Source: Candidatus Binatia bacterium
Lineage (GTDB): Bacteria > Desulfobacterota > Binatia > HRBIN30
Reading direction: 5' to 3'
Length of the DNA: 64,000 nucleotides
Assembly: GCA_026415395.1 (NCBI GenBank)
Contig: JAOAHD010000016.1
Coordinates: forward strand, 186,001-250,000
Position numbers and translations under genes: made by a program. Under the pieces are notes generated by a model, which saw only the letters and a list, made by a program, of their open reading frames with translations, did not search any database and was not told the origin of the DNA. Positions within the stretch are counted from its first letter, which is position 1. Each line of letters starts with the position of its first letter. This document shows positions 9,148-17,849 of this stretch, piece after piece.

Positions 9148-9305
9148 TAAGCCTCTCTCCCTCTCTCCCTCTCGCCCTCCCGGGGGAAAGGGGGGATTTT
9201 TTATTAGCGACAGACATCGTCACCAAATTGCACTTGCGCAGCCATAACCAGACACCCTCGCCCCCGTTAGGGGGCAGGGGGTGCGGCGTTAGCCGCGGGT
9301 GAGGG
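9148..9305. repeat. C-tract/G-tract hairpin block
   Basis: Contains a CCTCTCT-type pyrimidine run followed by CCCGGGGGAAAGGGGGG, then CCCCCGTTAGGGGG and GCGGCGTTAGCCGC, each able to form a small hairpin, ending near GGGTGAGGGGCGAAGCC. Mixed C/G mirror tracts like this are common intergenic repeats in environmental bacterial genomes (general knowledge). No reading frame uses it. Confidence 0.45.
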
Positions 9306-9366
9306 GCGAAGCCACGCGAGCCTCACCACTCCCACAACAATCGATCCGAGGGACGTACAGCCGCCC

Positions 9367-10734
9367 TTACGGCAAGGGGCAAGCGGTGAGGGCAGCTTCC
9401 ACCGCCACGAGCAATTCGTCCACGGTGACACTCCCGTCGCGGTTCAGATCCATGTCTGAGCAAGCGCTCACTCCGACCCGCTCCAAGATGATGTTCACGC
9501 CGAGGATCAGCTCGTCGATGGTTACCGCGCCGTCGCCATTACAATCGCCAACGCAGGCCGGAGGCGGTGGGCTTGTGGGCGTTGCTGTCGGCGACTCTTC
9601 CGGGGTTGCTATAGGCGATTCTTCAGGAGTCGGTGTCGGTGTTTCCTCGGGCGTTGCGGTCGGCTCTGGGCTCTGCTCCACCGTCGCCGTGGGCCTCGGG
9701 GATTCCGCCGGGGTCGCCGTTGCGGTCGGCGACTCTTCCGGTGTAGCTGTCGGCACCGGGCTCTCCTCAACTGTCGCGGTCGGCGTCGGGGACTCAGCCG
9801 GCGTGGCCGTAGGTGTCGGAGATTCAGCAGGCGATGCGGTCGCAGTTGGTGAGGCCTCCCCGCCGGGTGTTGAAGTCGCTGTTGGTGCGGGACTTTCCTC
9901 CACTGTCGCCGTCGGCACGGGAGAGCTTTCAGGCGTTGTGGTCGCTGTCGGTGACTCCTCGGCTGTGGCCGTGGGCACCGGACTCTCTTCGACCGTCGCT
10001 GTCGGAACGGGGGACTCTCCCGGCGAGCCGCTCGGCGTTGGCGTTTCCGCCGGTGTAGGCGTCGGCGTAGCGGTCACTTCAGCCGTGTTGGTTGCCGCGG
10101 CTGTGGGGGTGGGGGTCGGCTCCGCGCTGGGGCTTGCGGTCGGGACCTCGCCGCCGTTCACCACGGGTTCTCCACGGCACTCGCCTGCTTGGCAGGCATC
10201 ATTCACGGTGCACTCGTTCCCATCATCACAAGCCGTCCCATCTGGCGCGTTGCCAGCGTAGGTGCACGAGCCCGTCTCCGGATCGCACGTTCCACCCACT
10301 TTGCAGGGATCCATGCACGGTATGTCAAAAGTGCCGCACTGGCCGGTAACGGGGTTACAAGTGGCGGTGCAAAGATTCTCCGGAAGGGGGCACTGCAGAT
10401 CACCCAAGCAGAAACCAAACTGGCAGCGATCGTTCGTCGTACATGCACCAAGTACGTCGACGCACGGGGTGCCATCTGGTGCCCGCTCACCAATGCACAC
10501 CCCGGCCAGGCAGGCGTCGTTCACCGTGCATGGGTTCAAGTCGTCACATGAGGTGCCATTCGGCAGCGGCGTGCCTTGGCAAGATCCGTCCGGCTGGCAG
10601 GTACCGCCGGTCATACACGGGTTCGCCACGTCGCACGCAACCTGGGCGTGAGCCTTTCCCCCAAAATAACTCGCCAAGACCAACGCCACTGCAACCCCCA
10701 AGTGACACCCAAGGCGTACCCACGTCGTCCCCAT
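9367..10734 (-). CDS. Secreted Cys-rich, Thr/Pro-stalk, dockerin-like protein
   Basis: A 455-residue exported protein. A signal peptide (about 1-31, ending KAHAQ) is followed by a Cys-rich region (about 32-190) with repeats such as CDDGNECTVNDACQAGEC, a low-complexity stalk (about 195-390) built from ESPxPTATxEESP units, and a C-terminal pair of EF-hand loops: CVGDCNGDGAVTIDEL and DLNRDGSVTVDELL. The last module resembles dockerins. A clear SD (GGGAGGAG) precedes the ATG. Function is unknown; the architecture suggests a calcium-stabilised surface or matrix protein. It is intact, unlike several relatives in the window. Confidence 0.8.
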   Translation of the reverse strand: MGTTWVRLGCHLGVAVALVLASYFGGKAHAQVACDVANPCMTGGTCQPDGSCQGTPLPNGTSCDDLNPCTVNDACLAGVCIGERAPDGTPCVDVLGACTTNDRCQFGFCLGDLQCPLPENLCTATCNPVTGQCGTFDIPCMDPCKVGGTCDPETGSCTYAGNAPDGTACDDGNECTVNDACQAGECRGEPVVNGGEVPTASPSAEPTPTPTAAATNTAEVTATPTPTPAETPTPSGSPGESPVPTATVEESPVPTATAEESPTATTTPESSPVPTATVEESPAPTATSTPGGEASPTATASPAESPTPTATPAESPTPTATVEESPVPTATPEESPTATATPAESPRPTATVEQSPEPTATPEETPTPTPEESPIATPEESPTATPTSPPPPACVGDCNGDGAVTIDELILGVNIILERVGVSACSDMDLNRDGSVTVDELLVAVEAALTACPLP

Positions 10735-10891
10735 ACAAACTCCTCCCTGGCGAATGATAGCTACCTGCTACCGGAGCGATTCTGAGGAAGCAAGATCGTT
10801 TCTCGCGACTGACTATCGTCGCGCCTGTAGAGTAGAAGCGCACCACGACCCGGGGGTCGCACGCGTTTCCCAACGGACAAGGAGGTTTGTG

Positions 10892-11213
10892 ATGATGAGG
10901 AAGGCTTTATACACGCTAACGGCTTTGCTCCCGTTGAGTCTTGCAGCATGTGTGCAACCGATGTGGGCACCCGTGCATGGGCACTTGTATCTCGACGTTA
11001 AGGGGCCCGTCGCCGCTACCGAGGGCGACGTCTGCCACTAAGCAAGGGAGAGCTTGCGCGCAAACAATCCTGGGGCTTGTCGCCACAGGCGACGCCAGCA
11101 TCGAAGCGGCCACGAGAGCTGGCGGCATCAAGCAAATTGTATCCGTCGTCCACGAGTCGAAGCACATCCTAGGAATCATCGGCACGTTTTGCACAATCGT
11201 CCGCGGCAACTAA
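10892..11213 (+). pseudogene. TRL-like lipoprotein gene with a frameshift
   Basis: An excellent SD (AAGGAGG) precedes ATGATG. The first frame gives a lipoprotein signal (MMRKALYTLTALLPLSLAAC) and HGHLYLDVKGPVAAT, then stops at 11039. The next frame resumes from about 11024 with ATSATKQGRACAQTILGL and VATGDASIEAATRAGG, ending CTIVRGN. Together they match the TRL-type small lipoprotein family end to end, so one base is lost or gained around 11018-11033. Either a pseudogene or a sequencing error. The role of the TRL family is not known to me beyond the export signal. Confidence 0.75.
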
Positions 11214-11461
11214 TCGGCATTTTAAGGAAATCAAGCGAAGGACTCCGCAAAGCGTGCGACGCCCCGGTTTGCAGGCTAGCTGGAATCGCAACGACTTCAC
11301 ACGATCGCGGTGTGTCTGTTTTCGCCGGACGCGAGTTTTACCTGCAGCGCGAATGTGACGCACCCGCAGGGTGGCTCGCCTCGGCTAACCGCTCAGCCAT
11401 GACCAGCAGCCTCGGGGAGTTCGACACGTGCCACATGCCACGTGACTCCTCCTCGAGGGGG

Positions 11462-12469
11462 TCAGAGCTGCTCCTTCTCCAGGAAGAGGCCTTTATCCAC
11501 CTTGGAGAAGAACTGCTGGTAGTATTCAGGCACGACAATCGTGTGCACCTCCATGACTTCGCCACGGTTGTTGAAGGTCTTGGTCTGGCAGTTCAGCCGC
11601 ACCTTGGTTTCCTCGCCGAACTCGCTGACTGTGGCCGAGCACTCGATCACTGTGACCTTCGCCCATCTGGCCTCTGATCCGTCGGCCCCGAGCGCCAGCA
11701 ACAACGCTAGCGGGCTTTCGACGTCAACCTCTTTGGTCGCACTCACAAGCCCTAATTCGCGATCGGCGTGTTTTACGATGAACCCCTCATCCTGGAATAC
11801 CGCGAGGAGCGCCTTGAGCACCATCTTGGTGTCCTTGGTGGGATACGAGCGGGTTTGCAGCTCGCGGATTTGCAACTGGCTCATCGGCGGTGCGGCGGCA
11901 CTGCCGACCATAAACACGACTCCGCTGCAGAGAACGCCGAGGAAGGCCACCGGGCGAAGCCTGCCGGGCACTCCTCCAACGGACTCGCTCCTTCGGCGCG
12001 GAAGCATCCAGCAAAGATACGCCACACCGACACCGGCCCAACCCCCTATGAGGTCCCACCAGTCGAACGTGCCGTTCGCTACGTAGGCGCACCACAACCT
12101 GGCAGCCGCTCCATTGGCGCCTCGCAGCCAGTCTGGGCAAGCACCTCCCGCCTGCGCGAATTCGCCCAGGCTACCGAGCACAAGCCACAGGCTAGCTGCT
12201 AACAATCCAGCGAATGGGCCCTCAATCGCCGCCGCAGTGAAGAGCGTGAATGCAAAGGTATACAGCGCACTTGGCAGGACGCCTGCTAGTGCGGCTGCGC
12301 TCCCCGCTGCCCAGGCGGCCGCGGCCGAAATCCCTGGGGCTGCGGAAGCAAAGAGAAAGAGACTACCGAGACCCCGAAACTCAAGATAGACCAGCGCCCC
12401 GAGGATCAGAGCCCCCATACCAAGCACCAGTGCAAAGAACTGCCTAGTCTCGATTCGACCCACCACCAT
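11462..12469 (-). CDS. VanZ-like membrane protein with C-terminal periplasmic-type domain
   Basis: Predicted 335 aa from the ATG giving MVVGRIETRQFF. Residues about 1-155 hold four hydrophobic segments with a VanZ-like signature (E-x-x-Q followed by GTFDWWDL). After another hydrophobic stretch (about 175-195) comes a soluble domain with LQTRSYPTKDTKMVLKALL and DEGFIVKHADRELGL, resembling lipoprotein-type domains of unknown function in Proteobacteria. The domain usually stands alone, so an internal ATG at 12007 may start a separate gene. Reading frame is uninterrupted. Its start is 38 bases from the end of the BamE-like gene, on the same strand. Confidence 0.65.
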   Translation of the reverse strand: MVVGRIETRQFFALVLGMGALILGALVYLEFRGLGSLFLFASAAPGISAAAAWAAGSAAALAGVLPSALYTFAFTLFTAAAIEGPFAGLLAASLWLVLGSLGEFAQAGGACPDWLRGANGAAARLWCAYVANGTFDWWDLIGGWAGVGVAYLCWMLPRRRSESVGGVPGRLRPVAFLGVLCSGVVFMVGSAAAPPMSQLQIRELQTRSYPTKDTKMVLKALLAVFQDEGFIVKHADRELGLVSATKEVDVESPLALLLALGADGSEARWAKVTVIECSATVSEFGEETKVRLNCQTKTFNNRGEVMEVHTIVVPEYYQQFFSKVDKGLFLEKEQL

Positions 12470-12507
12470 CGATAGCGCACATCTTCTGGCGAAGTTGCCT
12501 CTCCCGC

Positions 12508-12918
12508 TCAAAACCTGCTCGCATGGTACGAAAACGACTCGACTCGCCCCGAATCGTCGAACTTGATGACTACGGTCAGCGTTCTTTGCGACGTGCGCAC
12601 GCTTCCGGAAGCCCCACCTACAGTTACCAGCAACACGGTTCCGAAGACGCCGCTTCTCGAATACGAGGCCTCCGCGGCCATCTTGTCGTAGATCCAAGTT
12701 TCTTGCCCAGTCGCATCGCGCGTCACGATGTTCGGCGAACCCAATCGCTCGGCCACATCGGCTTGCGACAAGCCCACGTGGATCTCCTTCTGCACCCTGC
12801 CGAGGGTCAACTCATGCTCACCAACCGGCTCTTCCCGGCGATAAACACAGCCGCCCACACTGAGGAAAAACACGAACCCTATCACAACCCCGGACACGGC
12901 CGAACTTCGCAACAACAC
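12508..12918 (-). CDS. BamE/SmpA-like outer-membrane lipoprotein
   Basis: A GTG start gives a lipoprotein signal with FVFFLSVGGC followed by a domain containing GRVQKEIHVGLSQADVAERL, then GSPNIVTRD and ETWIYDK. The pattern (helix, LGxP turn, then W-x-Y strand) is typical of the SmpA/OmlA (BamE) fold. About 136 aa. BamE stabilises the outer-membrane assembly complex, but many BamE-like lipoproteins have other roles. No ATG is available near the signal peptide; the frame is open upstream to 13071, but that extension is Arg-rich and unlikely. Confidence 0.65.
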   Translation of the reverse strand: MLLRSSAVSGVVIGFVFFLSVGGCVYRREEPVGEHELTLGRVQKEIHVGLSQADVAERLGSPNIVTRDATGQETWIYDKMAAEASYSRSGVFGTVLLVTVGGASGSVRTSQRTLTVVIKFDDSGRVESFSYHASRF

Positions 12919-13324
12919 CTCTTCGCTCCCGAATACAGTTCGCCTTCTCTCACCGCAGCAACGCAGCGGCTCCTCCCCGGCGCCCGAGAAGCAAAACCGC
13001 AGCGGCGCTCGCCAAAGTCCGCTTCGCCGACGCCTCGCCCTCGTGCGTACCGCGCACGCGTGCCCAAACAAGCGGTTGCCCTAGGGAGCCATTGCGAATC
13101 GTCATTGTCCCCTGCCACAAAATGCTTCGTTGCGTTTCCCCCTGCCACAATCTCTTGGCGATGGCAAATCCTTTCTTCCCATTTCGGCAAAGCCCCGCCG
13201 AAGCAGCGCTCACGGAAACGCCGACCCGACGGATCTTGCTCGCCCGCTCCAACCGCCAGCCCGCGATCACTAAGCTGGGCAGCTCCTGTTGCATCCGGCG
13301 AGCGCGGCAAGTAGCTAAGCGGCC
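12919..13324. other. Intergenic, no recognisable gene
   Basis: Overlapping Arg/Ala-rich frames are present on both strands but none shows family features or a good ribosome site. The sequence CCCCTGCCACAA occurs twice about 40 bases apart near 13109-13156. Likely a divergent promoter region. Confidence 0.4.
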
Positions 13325-13594
13325 ATGCGCGTTGAACCAGGAACTCTCGTGTGCCGCCCGCGGTTTGCCCCATATCCGCTGTATGGCCGCGTGGTCCGCA
13401 TGGTCGGCGATGACGCTGTGCTCGTTACGCAAGTCGAGTGCGGCGACCCGCGCTGCGCCAGCGAGCACCATCATGCGGATGCGGTTTGGCCCATTGCGGA
13501 TTTGGAAGGCGCCCACGCCTATCAAGGCCGCGCCGAGTGGGAACTCGGACGTTTGAGCTCACCGAACGCAGTGTTGCTCGACGACGCTGCTTGA
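13325..13594 (+). CDS. Small hypothetical protein
   Basis: An 89-residue frame starting MRVEPGTLVCRPRF with evenly distributed hydrophobic residues (YGRVVRMVGDDAVLVTQVE) and a Cys/His cluster CGDPRCASEHHH. It ends 19 bases before the GH13 gene. The amino-acid composition looks protein-like, not a GC shadow, but I recognise no family and the ribosome site is weak. It might be a small metal-binding or regulatory protein co-transcribed with the glucosidase. Confidence 0.5.
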   Translation: MRVEPGTLVCRPRFAPYPLYGRVVRMVGDDAVLVTQVECGDPRCASEHHHADAVWPIADLEGAHAYQGRAEWELGRLSSPNAVLLDDAA

Positions 13595-13613
13595 GCGCCT
13601 AAAGAGGTGCCCG

Positions 13614-15245
13614 ATGGCAGAGTGGTGGCGCACTGGCGTCTTCTACGAAATTTACGTCCGCAGTTTCCAAGACTCCAACGGCGACGGCGTCGGTGACCTC
13701 GAAGGCATCCTCCAGCACCTCGACTACCTCAACGATGGGACGCCAAGTTCGCTCGGGGTCGACGCCCTGTGGCTTACGCCCATTTATCCATCGCCAATGC
13801 GCGATTTCGGCTACGACGTTGCCAACTACTGCGAGGTGCATCCGCTGTTCGGAGACCTCCGGACGTTCGATCGACTCGTCGAGGAGGCCCATCGCCGCAA
13901 CATCCGCATCATCCTCGACTTCGTACCGAACCATACGTCATCCGAGCATCCCTGGTTTCTCGAATCGCGCCGCAGCCGCACGAACCCAAAGCGTTCGTGG
14001 TACGTTTGGCGCGACCCCAAGCCTGACGGTAGCCCACCGAACAATTGGGTGAGCTCCTTCGGGGGGCCGGCGTGGACCCTCGAGCCAGCCACCGGGCAAT
14101 ACTACTTGCATTCGTTTCTTCCTGAGCAGCCCGACCTCAATTGGCGTAACCCGGAAGTCGTCAGCGCCATGGAGGATGTGTTGCGTTTTTGGCTCGACCG
14201 CGGCGTGGATGGTTTTCGTATCGACGTGATTCACAAGCTCGTCAAGGATGCAGCGCTGCGCGACAACCCCAAGCCTCCACCGGAAGAAGAGCACCCAGTT
14301 TACCACTTCGGCGGTCAGGTGCACCTGTACGACGAAGATCAGCCGGAAGTGCACGACATCATTCGCCGCTGGCGACAGTTGCTCGACCGCTACGGCAGCC
14401 GGATGATGGTCGGTGAGGTGTATTTGTTCGATGCGCAACGCATCGCCCGCTACTACGGCAGCGGCCAGGACGAACTCCACCTTGCGTTTAACTTCCGCTT
14501 TTTGTGGAGCCCTTGGGACGCTGGGAGTTTTCGCCACGAAGTGGAAACCATGGAAGCGCTGCTGCCCCGCGGCGCGCAGCCGACCTACGTGCTCTCGAGC
14601 CACGACGCCCCCCGGCATCGTACCCGCTTCGACCATCCTGAGTACGGCGATGCACGTGCCCGCGTTGCCGCTCTCATGCTGCTCACATTGCGCGGGACGC
14701 CGTTTATTTATTACGGCGAGGAAATCGGCATGCGCGACGTGCCGATTCCGCCGGAGCGCATCTGCGACCCGGTGGGCCAGCGGTTTCCCGGTCTCGGCCG
14801 CGATCCCGAACGCACACCCATGCAGTGGAGCGGTGCCGCCTACGCTGGCTTTTCGAGCGTCGAACCGTGGCTCCCCGTGGCCTCGGACTTCGCCGACTGC
14901 AATGTCGAGAAGCAACGCCATGACCCTGCTTCGCTGTTGAGTTTTTACCGCAAACTCATTTGGAAACGAAAGCAAAGCCCGGCCCTGCAGCGAGGTAGCT
15001 ACTCCACGCTGGATGCGCCGGAACATGTCTTTGCCTACGAACGGGCCCATGCGGAGCAAACCCTCGTGGTGGTCTTGAATTTCGGAACTCAGCCGACAGC
15101 GCTGACTTTGCCGCACGCGGGCACGCTGTGGCTCTCTACCTCTCCCCAACGACGGGACGCAGGCCCTAAGCAACAGTGGGAGCTCGATGCCAACGAGGGA
15201 ATTGTGGTGGAACTCAAACGAGGTGGGTCGACCGCCAGCCGTTGA
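13614..15245 (+). CDS. GH13 alpha-glucosidase-type enzyme
   Basis: A 543-residue glycoside hydrolase family 13 protein acting on alpha-glucosidic bonds. The (beta/alpha)8 barrel starts YEIYVRSFQDSNGDGVGDL, with LDFVPNHTSSEHPWF, the nucleophile in DGFRIDV (Asp about residue 203), the acid/base in MVGEVYLF (Glu about 267) and the third acid in SSHDAPRHRT (about 330). No signal peptide, so cytoplasmic. Closest to oligo-1,6-glucosidase, alpha-glucosidase or trehalulose/isomaltulose-type enzymes; specificity cannot be settled. It precedes a sugar ABC transporter, suggesting use of imported oligosaccharide. Confidence 0.9.
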   Translation: MAEWWRTGVFYEIYVRSFQDSNGDGVGDLEGILQHLDYLNDGTPSSLGVDALWLTPIYPSPMRDFGYDVANYCEVHPLFGDLRTFDRLVEEAHRRNIRIILDFVPNHTSSEHPWFLESRRSRTNPKRSWYVWRDPKPDGSPPNNWVSSFGGPAWTLEPATGQYYLHSFLPEQPDLNWRNPEVVSAMEDVLRFWLDRGVDGFRIDVIHKLVKDAALRDNPKPPPEEEHPVYHFGGQVHLYDEDQPEVHDIIRRWRQLLDRYGSRMMVGEVYLFDAQRIARYYGSGQDELHLAFNFRFLWSPWDAGSFRHEVETMEALLPRGAQPTYVLSSHDAPRHRTRFDHPEYGDARARVAALMLLTLRGTPFIYYGEEIGMRDVPIPPERICDPVGQRFPGLGRDPERTPMQWSGAAYAGFSSVEPWLPVASDFADCNVEKQRHDPASLLSFYRKLIWKRKQSPALQRGSYSTLDAPEHVFAYERAHAEQTLVVVLNFGTQPTALTLPHAGTLWLSTSPQRRDAGPKQQWELDANEGIVVELKRGGSTASR

Positions 15246-15423
15246 CGAATTGCTTCCTCCACCACGCTACCAGCGCGCCTTCGTGAGTCACTCCTTGCGT
15301 TGCTCCCCAGTGGTCCGGCGTAGCGCCGTCTGACTTCGGCCCCAACAGCTGGCTCCTCTCACCGGCCTCGAAGTCGAACAGGCAATTGCCTCCGTGGGGC
15401 AATTCCGGCAACAAGGGGCCACC

Positions 15424-16857
15424 GTGCCCATCGCCGCTCGACCGCCGGACACCATTGCCGAACTGCATAACGTCTCCGTGCGCTTCGGCGACACGCGAGC
15501 AGTCGACGCTGTGAGCCTCACGCTACGCAGCGCGGAAGTCCACGCCTTGCTCGGCGAGAACGGCGCGGGGAAATCCACCCTTCTCAAGGTGTTCGCGGGT
15601 CTCGTGAGGCCGAACACCGGCGCGGTGCGTGCGCGCCAGGGCATCCGCGTGGCCTTCGTGCCCCAGGAGTTGGAGATGCCCTGGACGCTCACCGTCGCCG
15701 ATTGGCTTTTTCTCGGACACGAGATGAAGACTCGCTGGCATTCTCTCGATCGCGACCGGCAACGGGCCTCTGCCTCGGAGTGGCTCCGCCGCTTTCGCCT
15801 TACCCTTAGCGCCGACGCCCCGCTCGCCACCCTATCTGCTCCTCAACTCAAATGGGTGCAAATCCTCCGTGCTGCCAGCATGAAGCCGGATCTCCTGCTT
15901 CTCGACGAGCCCACCGCCACGCTTTCCCTGGCCGACACCGCTGTGCTGTTCGAGTATCTTACCACGATGCGTGCCTCAGGGGCGGCAGTGGTGTTCGTCA
16001 CCCATCGGCTGGCCGAAATTCAATCTCTCGCCGACTGGGTCACCGTGATGCGCGACGGCCAAGTTGTCGCCAGCGGACCCCAGCCCTCGTTCCCACCCGA
16101 CCACCTCCTAAAACTGATGGCAGGCAGCGGCAAAGTGCAGCCAAGTTTGCCGAGCCCTCCGCAGGGAACGCTCTGTTTGCAGGTAGCTGAGTTGAGCAGC
16201 GGACAGGTCCATGGAGTTTCCTTTACTCTGCAAGAGGGCGAAATTGTCGGGCTGGCCGGCCTTTCGGGCTCGGGGCGCTCCACGCTCCTCGAAGCGCTGG
16301 CTGGCTTACGCCCGTTTACGGCAACGAGGTTTTTCCGCGTAGAACCCAGTGCATTTGTTCCCGAAGATCGGCTGCGCAAAGGGCTCTTGCCCTCTCTATC
16401 GCTGCGCGAGAATGTGTTCGTGCCCGCGCCACATTCCTGGTTGCACCACCGCCGTGAGCGAGAGCTCTTGCGCCCGTGGCTCGACCGCCTGCGCATTCGC
16501 AGCGCGGGGCCAGATGCCCCGCTATCGTCGCTTTCCGGCGGCAACCAACAAAAAGTGCTGCTGGCGCGTGCTCTGCGACGACAGCCTCGGTTGTTGCTGC
16601 TGGACGAACCAACCACGGGAGTCGACGTGGCGACTAAAGCGGACATTTATGCGCTGCTGCAAAGCCTCGCCCGAGAAGGTTGCGGCGTTCTGTGGGCGTC
16701 CAGCGACGCGCAGGAACTGTTGGAACACAGCCATCGCGTGCTTGCGCTGTATCGAGGCCGGCTGATCGCCGACCGCCTCAGCTCTTCGCTCAATGAAGCA
16801 GAGTTAGTTGCGCTCATCACCGGAGCGAGCGGAGGGAGCCGGGTACTTCTGCCATGA
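15424..16857 (+). CDS. Sugar ABC transporter, tandem ATP-binding protein
   Basis: A 477-residue protein with two ABC domains, as in RbsA/MglA/XylG. Domain 1: Walker A LGENGAGKSTLLK, Walker B LLLDEPTATLS. Domain 2: the degenerate Walker A SGSGRSTLLEAL (Lys replaced by Arg, usual for the second domain), signature LSGGNQQKVLLARAL and LLLDEPTTGVD. The GTG at 15424 is preferred (AAGGGG upstream); an in-frame GTG at 15394 is possible. Its end overlaps the permease ATG by 4 bases. Energises uptake of a monosaccharide or related ligand. Confidence 0.93.
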   Translation: MPIAARPPDTIAELHNVSVRFGDTRAVDAVSLTLRSAEVHALLGENGAGKSTLLKVFAGLVRPNTGAVRARQGIRVAFVPQELEMPWTLTVADWLFLGHEMKTRWHSLDRDRQRASASEWLRRFRLTLSADAPLATLSAPQLKWVQILRAASMKPDLLLLDEPTATLSLADTAVLFEYLTTMRASGAAVVFVTHRLAEIQSLADWVTVMRDGQVVASGPQPSFPPDHLLKLMAGSGKVQPSLPSPPQGTLCLQVAELSSGQVHGVSFTLQEGEIVGLAGLSGSGRSTLLEALAGLRPFTATRFFRVEPSAFVPEDRLRKGLLPSLSLRENVFVPAPHSWLHHRRERELLRPWLDRLRIRSAGPDAPLSSLSGGNQQKVLLARALRRQPRLLLLDEPTTGVDVATKADIYALLQSLAREGCGVLWASSDAQELLEHSHRVLALYRGRLIADRLSSSLNEAELVALITGASGGSRVLLP

Positions 16858-17849
16858 AGAGTTGGAGACGCCTCGGGCAATTTGGGCTCATTCCGGGCTG
16901 GAGTGCGGCTGCGCTCCTTGTTTTAGAAGTTCTCCTCTTCACCTGGCTTTTAGCCCCGAGCGATGGTCGCCCTCACCCATTTGCCAACGCGGAGAACTTC
17001 GCCCTCGTGCTCAAATATTCTGCAGTGTTCAGCCTCGGCGCCATCGCCGCCGCGCTGATCATCGGCTCCGGCGGAATCGACCTTGCACCCGGGGCAGTCA
17101 TGGCCTTGGCTTCCGTGGTCGCTGGCCATCTGCTTGCCGAAGCCCGTTGGTGGTGGGTCACAGCAGCGTTCGCCAGCCTTGCTGTCGGCACGGTGCTGGG
17201 AGTGCTCGCCGCCGGCCTGATTGCTGCACTGCGCCTGCCGCCTTTTGTTGCCACTTTGGGAATTATGGGAGTCGCCCGCGGCAGCGCGTTTTTGCTCACC
17301 GAAGGTCGCTTTTACGATCTCTCCGCGCATCTCCCACCGAACTTTGCTCCGCTCGGCGTGCCGCTCAGTTGGTGGCCAGCAACGCTGATCCTGTTGTGCA
17401 CTGTGGTTTTCCACCTACTTCTCACCCGCACGGCCCTCGGCCGCCACATCCTGGCGGTGGGCAGCAATCCGGTGGCCGCGCATTATGCGGGGATACGCGT
17501 CGCCCGCGTGCAAACCTTCGTGTACACCTGCGGAGGTTTTCTTGCCGCCCTTGCCGGCGTGCTCCTCGCGTTCGTGCAAGGCCAAGGGAAAGCGGATCTC
17601 GCCATGGGCTATGAGCTCGATATGATTGCTGCTGCTGTGATCGGCGGCGCTTCGTTGAGCGGCGGACGTGCCTCCGTTGTCGGCGCGGTGTTCGGCGCGC
17701 TTATCTTCGGGGTGCTGCGCAACGCGCTGACGCAGTTCCCGGGCGGCACGTTTGCCGACCGCTTGATTCTCGGCATCGCGGTCCTCGTCGTCGTTGTGCT
17801 CGATCGGCTTGCTACCCGGCAATCCATACGAGAAGGAAGGGCTCTATGA
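16854..17849 (+). CDS. Sugar ABC transporter permease (RbsC family)
   Basis: A 331-residue inner-membrane protein with about ten hydrophobic segments. The family signatures GSGGIDLAPGAVMAL, LPPFVATLGIMGVARG, GSNPVAAHYAGIRV and GGASLSGGRASVVGAVFGA are clear. It forms the channel of a ribose/xylose-type importer. Overlaps both the ATPase gene (ATGA at 16854) and the binding-protein gene (17846), so all three are translationally coupled. Confidence 0.93.
   Translation: MKSWRRLGQFGLIPGWSAAALLVLEVLLFTWLLAPSDGRPHPFANAENFALVLKYSAVFSLGAIAAALIIGSGGIDLAPGAVMALASVVAGHLLAEARWWWVTAAFASLAVGTVLGVLAAGLIAALRLPPFVATLGIMGVARGSAFLLTEGRFYDLSAHLPPNFAPLGVPLSWWPATLILLCTVVFHLLLTRTALGRHILAVGSNPVAAHYAGIRVARVQTFVYTCGGFLAALAGVLLAFVQGQGKADLAMGYELDMIAAAVIGGASLSGGRASVVGAVFGALIFGVLRNALTQFPGGTFADRLILGIAVLVVVVLDRLATRQSIREGRAL

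Larger units (their letters stand above)
8904..9366. other. Intergenic region rich in palindromes, no gene
   Basis: No credible coding frame. It holds the 30-base perfect palindrome at 9074-9103 and the C/G-rich hairpin block described separately. This is the promoter side of the minus-strand KAS III-to-trp run and lies downstream of the secreted protein encoded at 9367-10734. Confidence 0.6.

Noticed and set aside
9299-10261. Plus-strand 320-codon frame rich in Gly-Val-Ala-Val
   Set aside because: Antisense of the Thr/Pro stalk of the secreted protein at 9367-10734; composition is a shadow.
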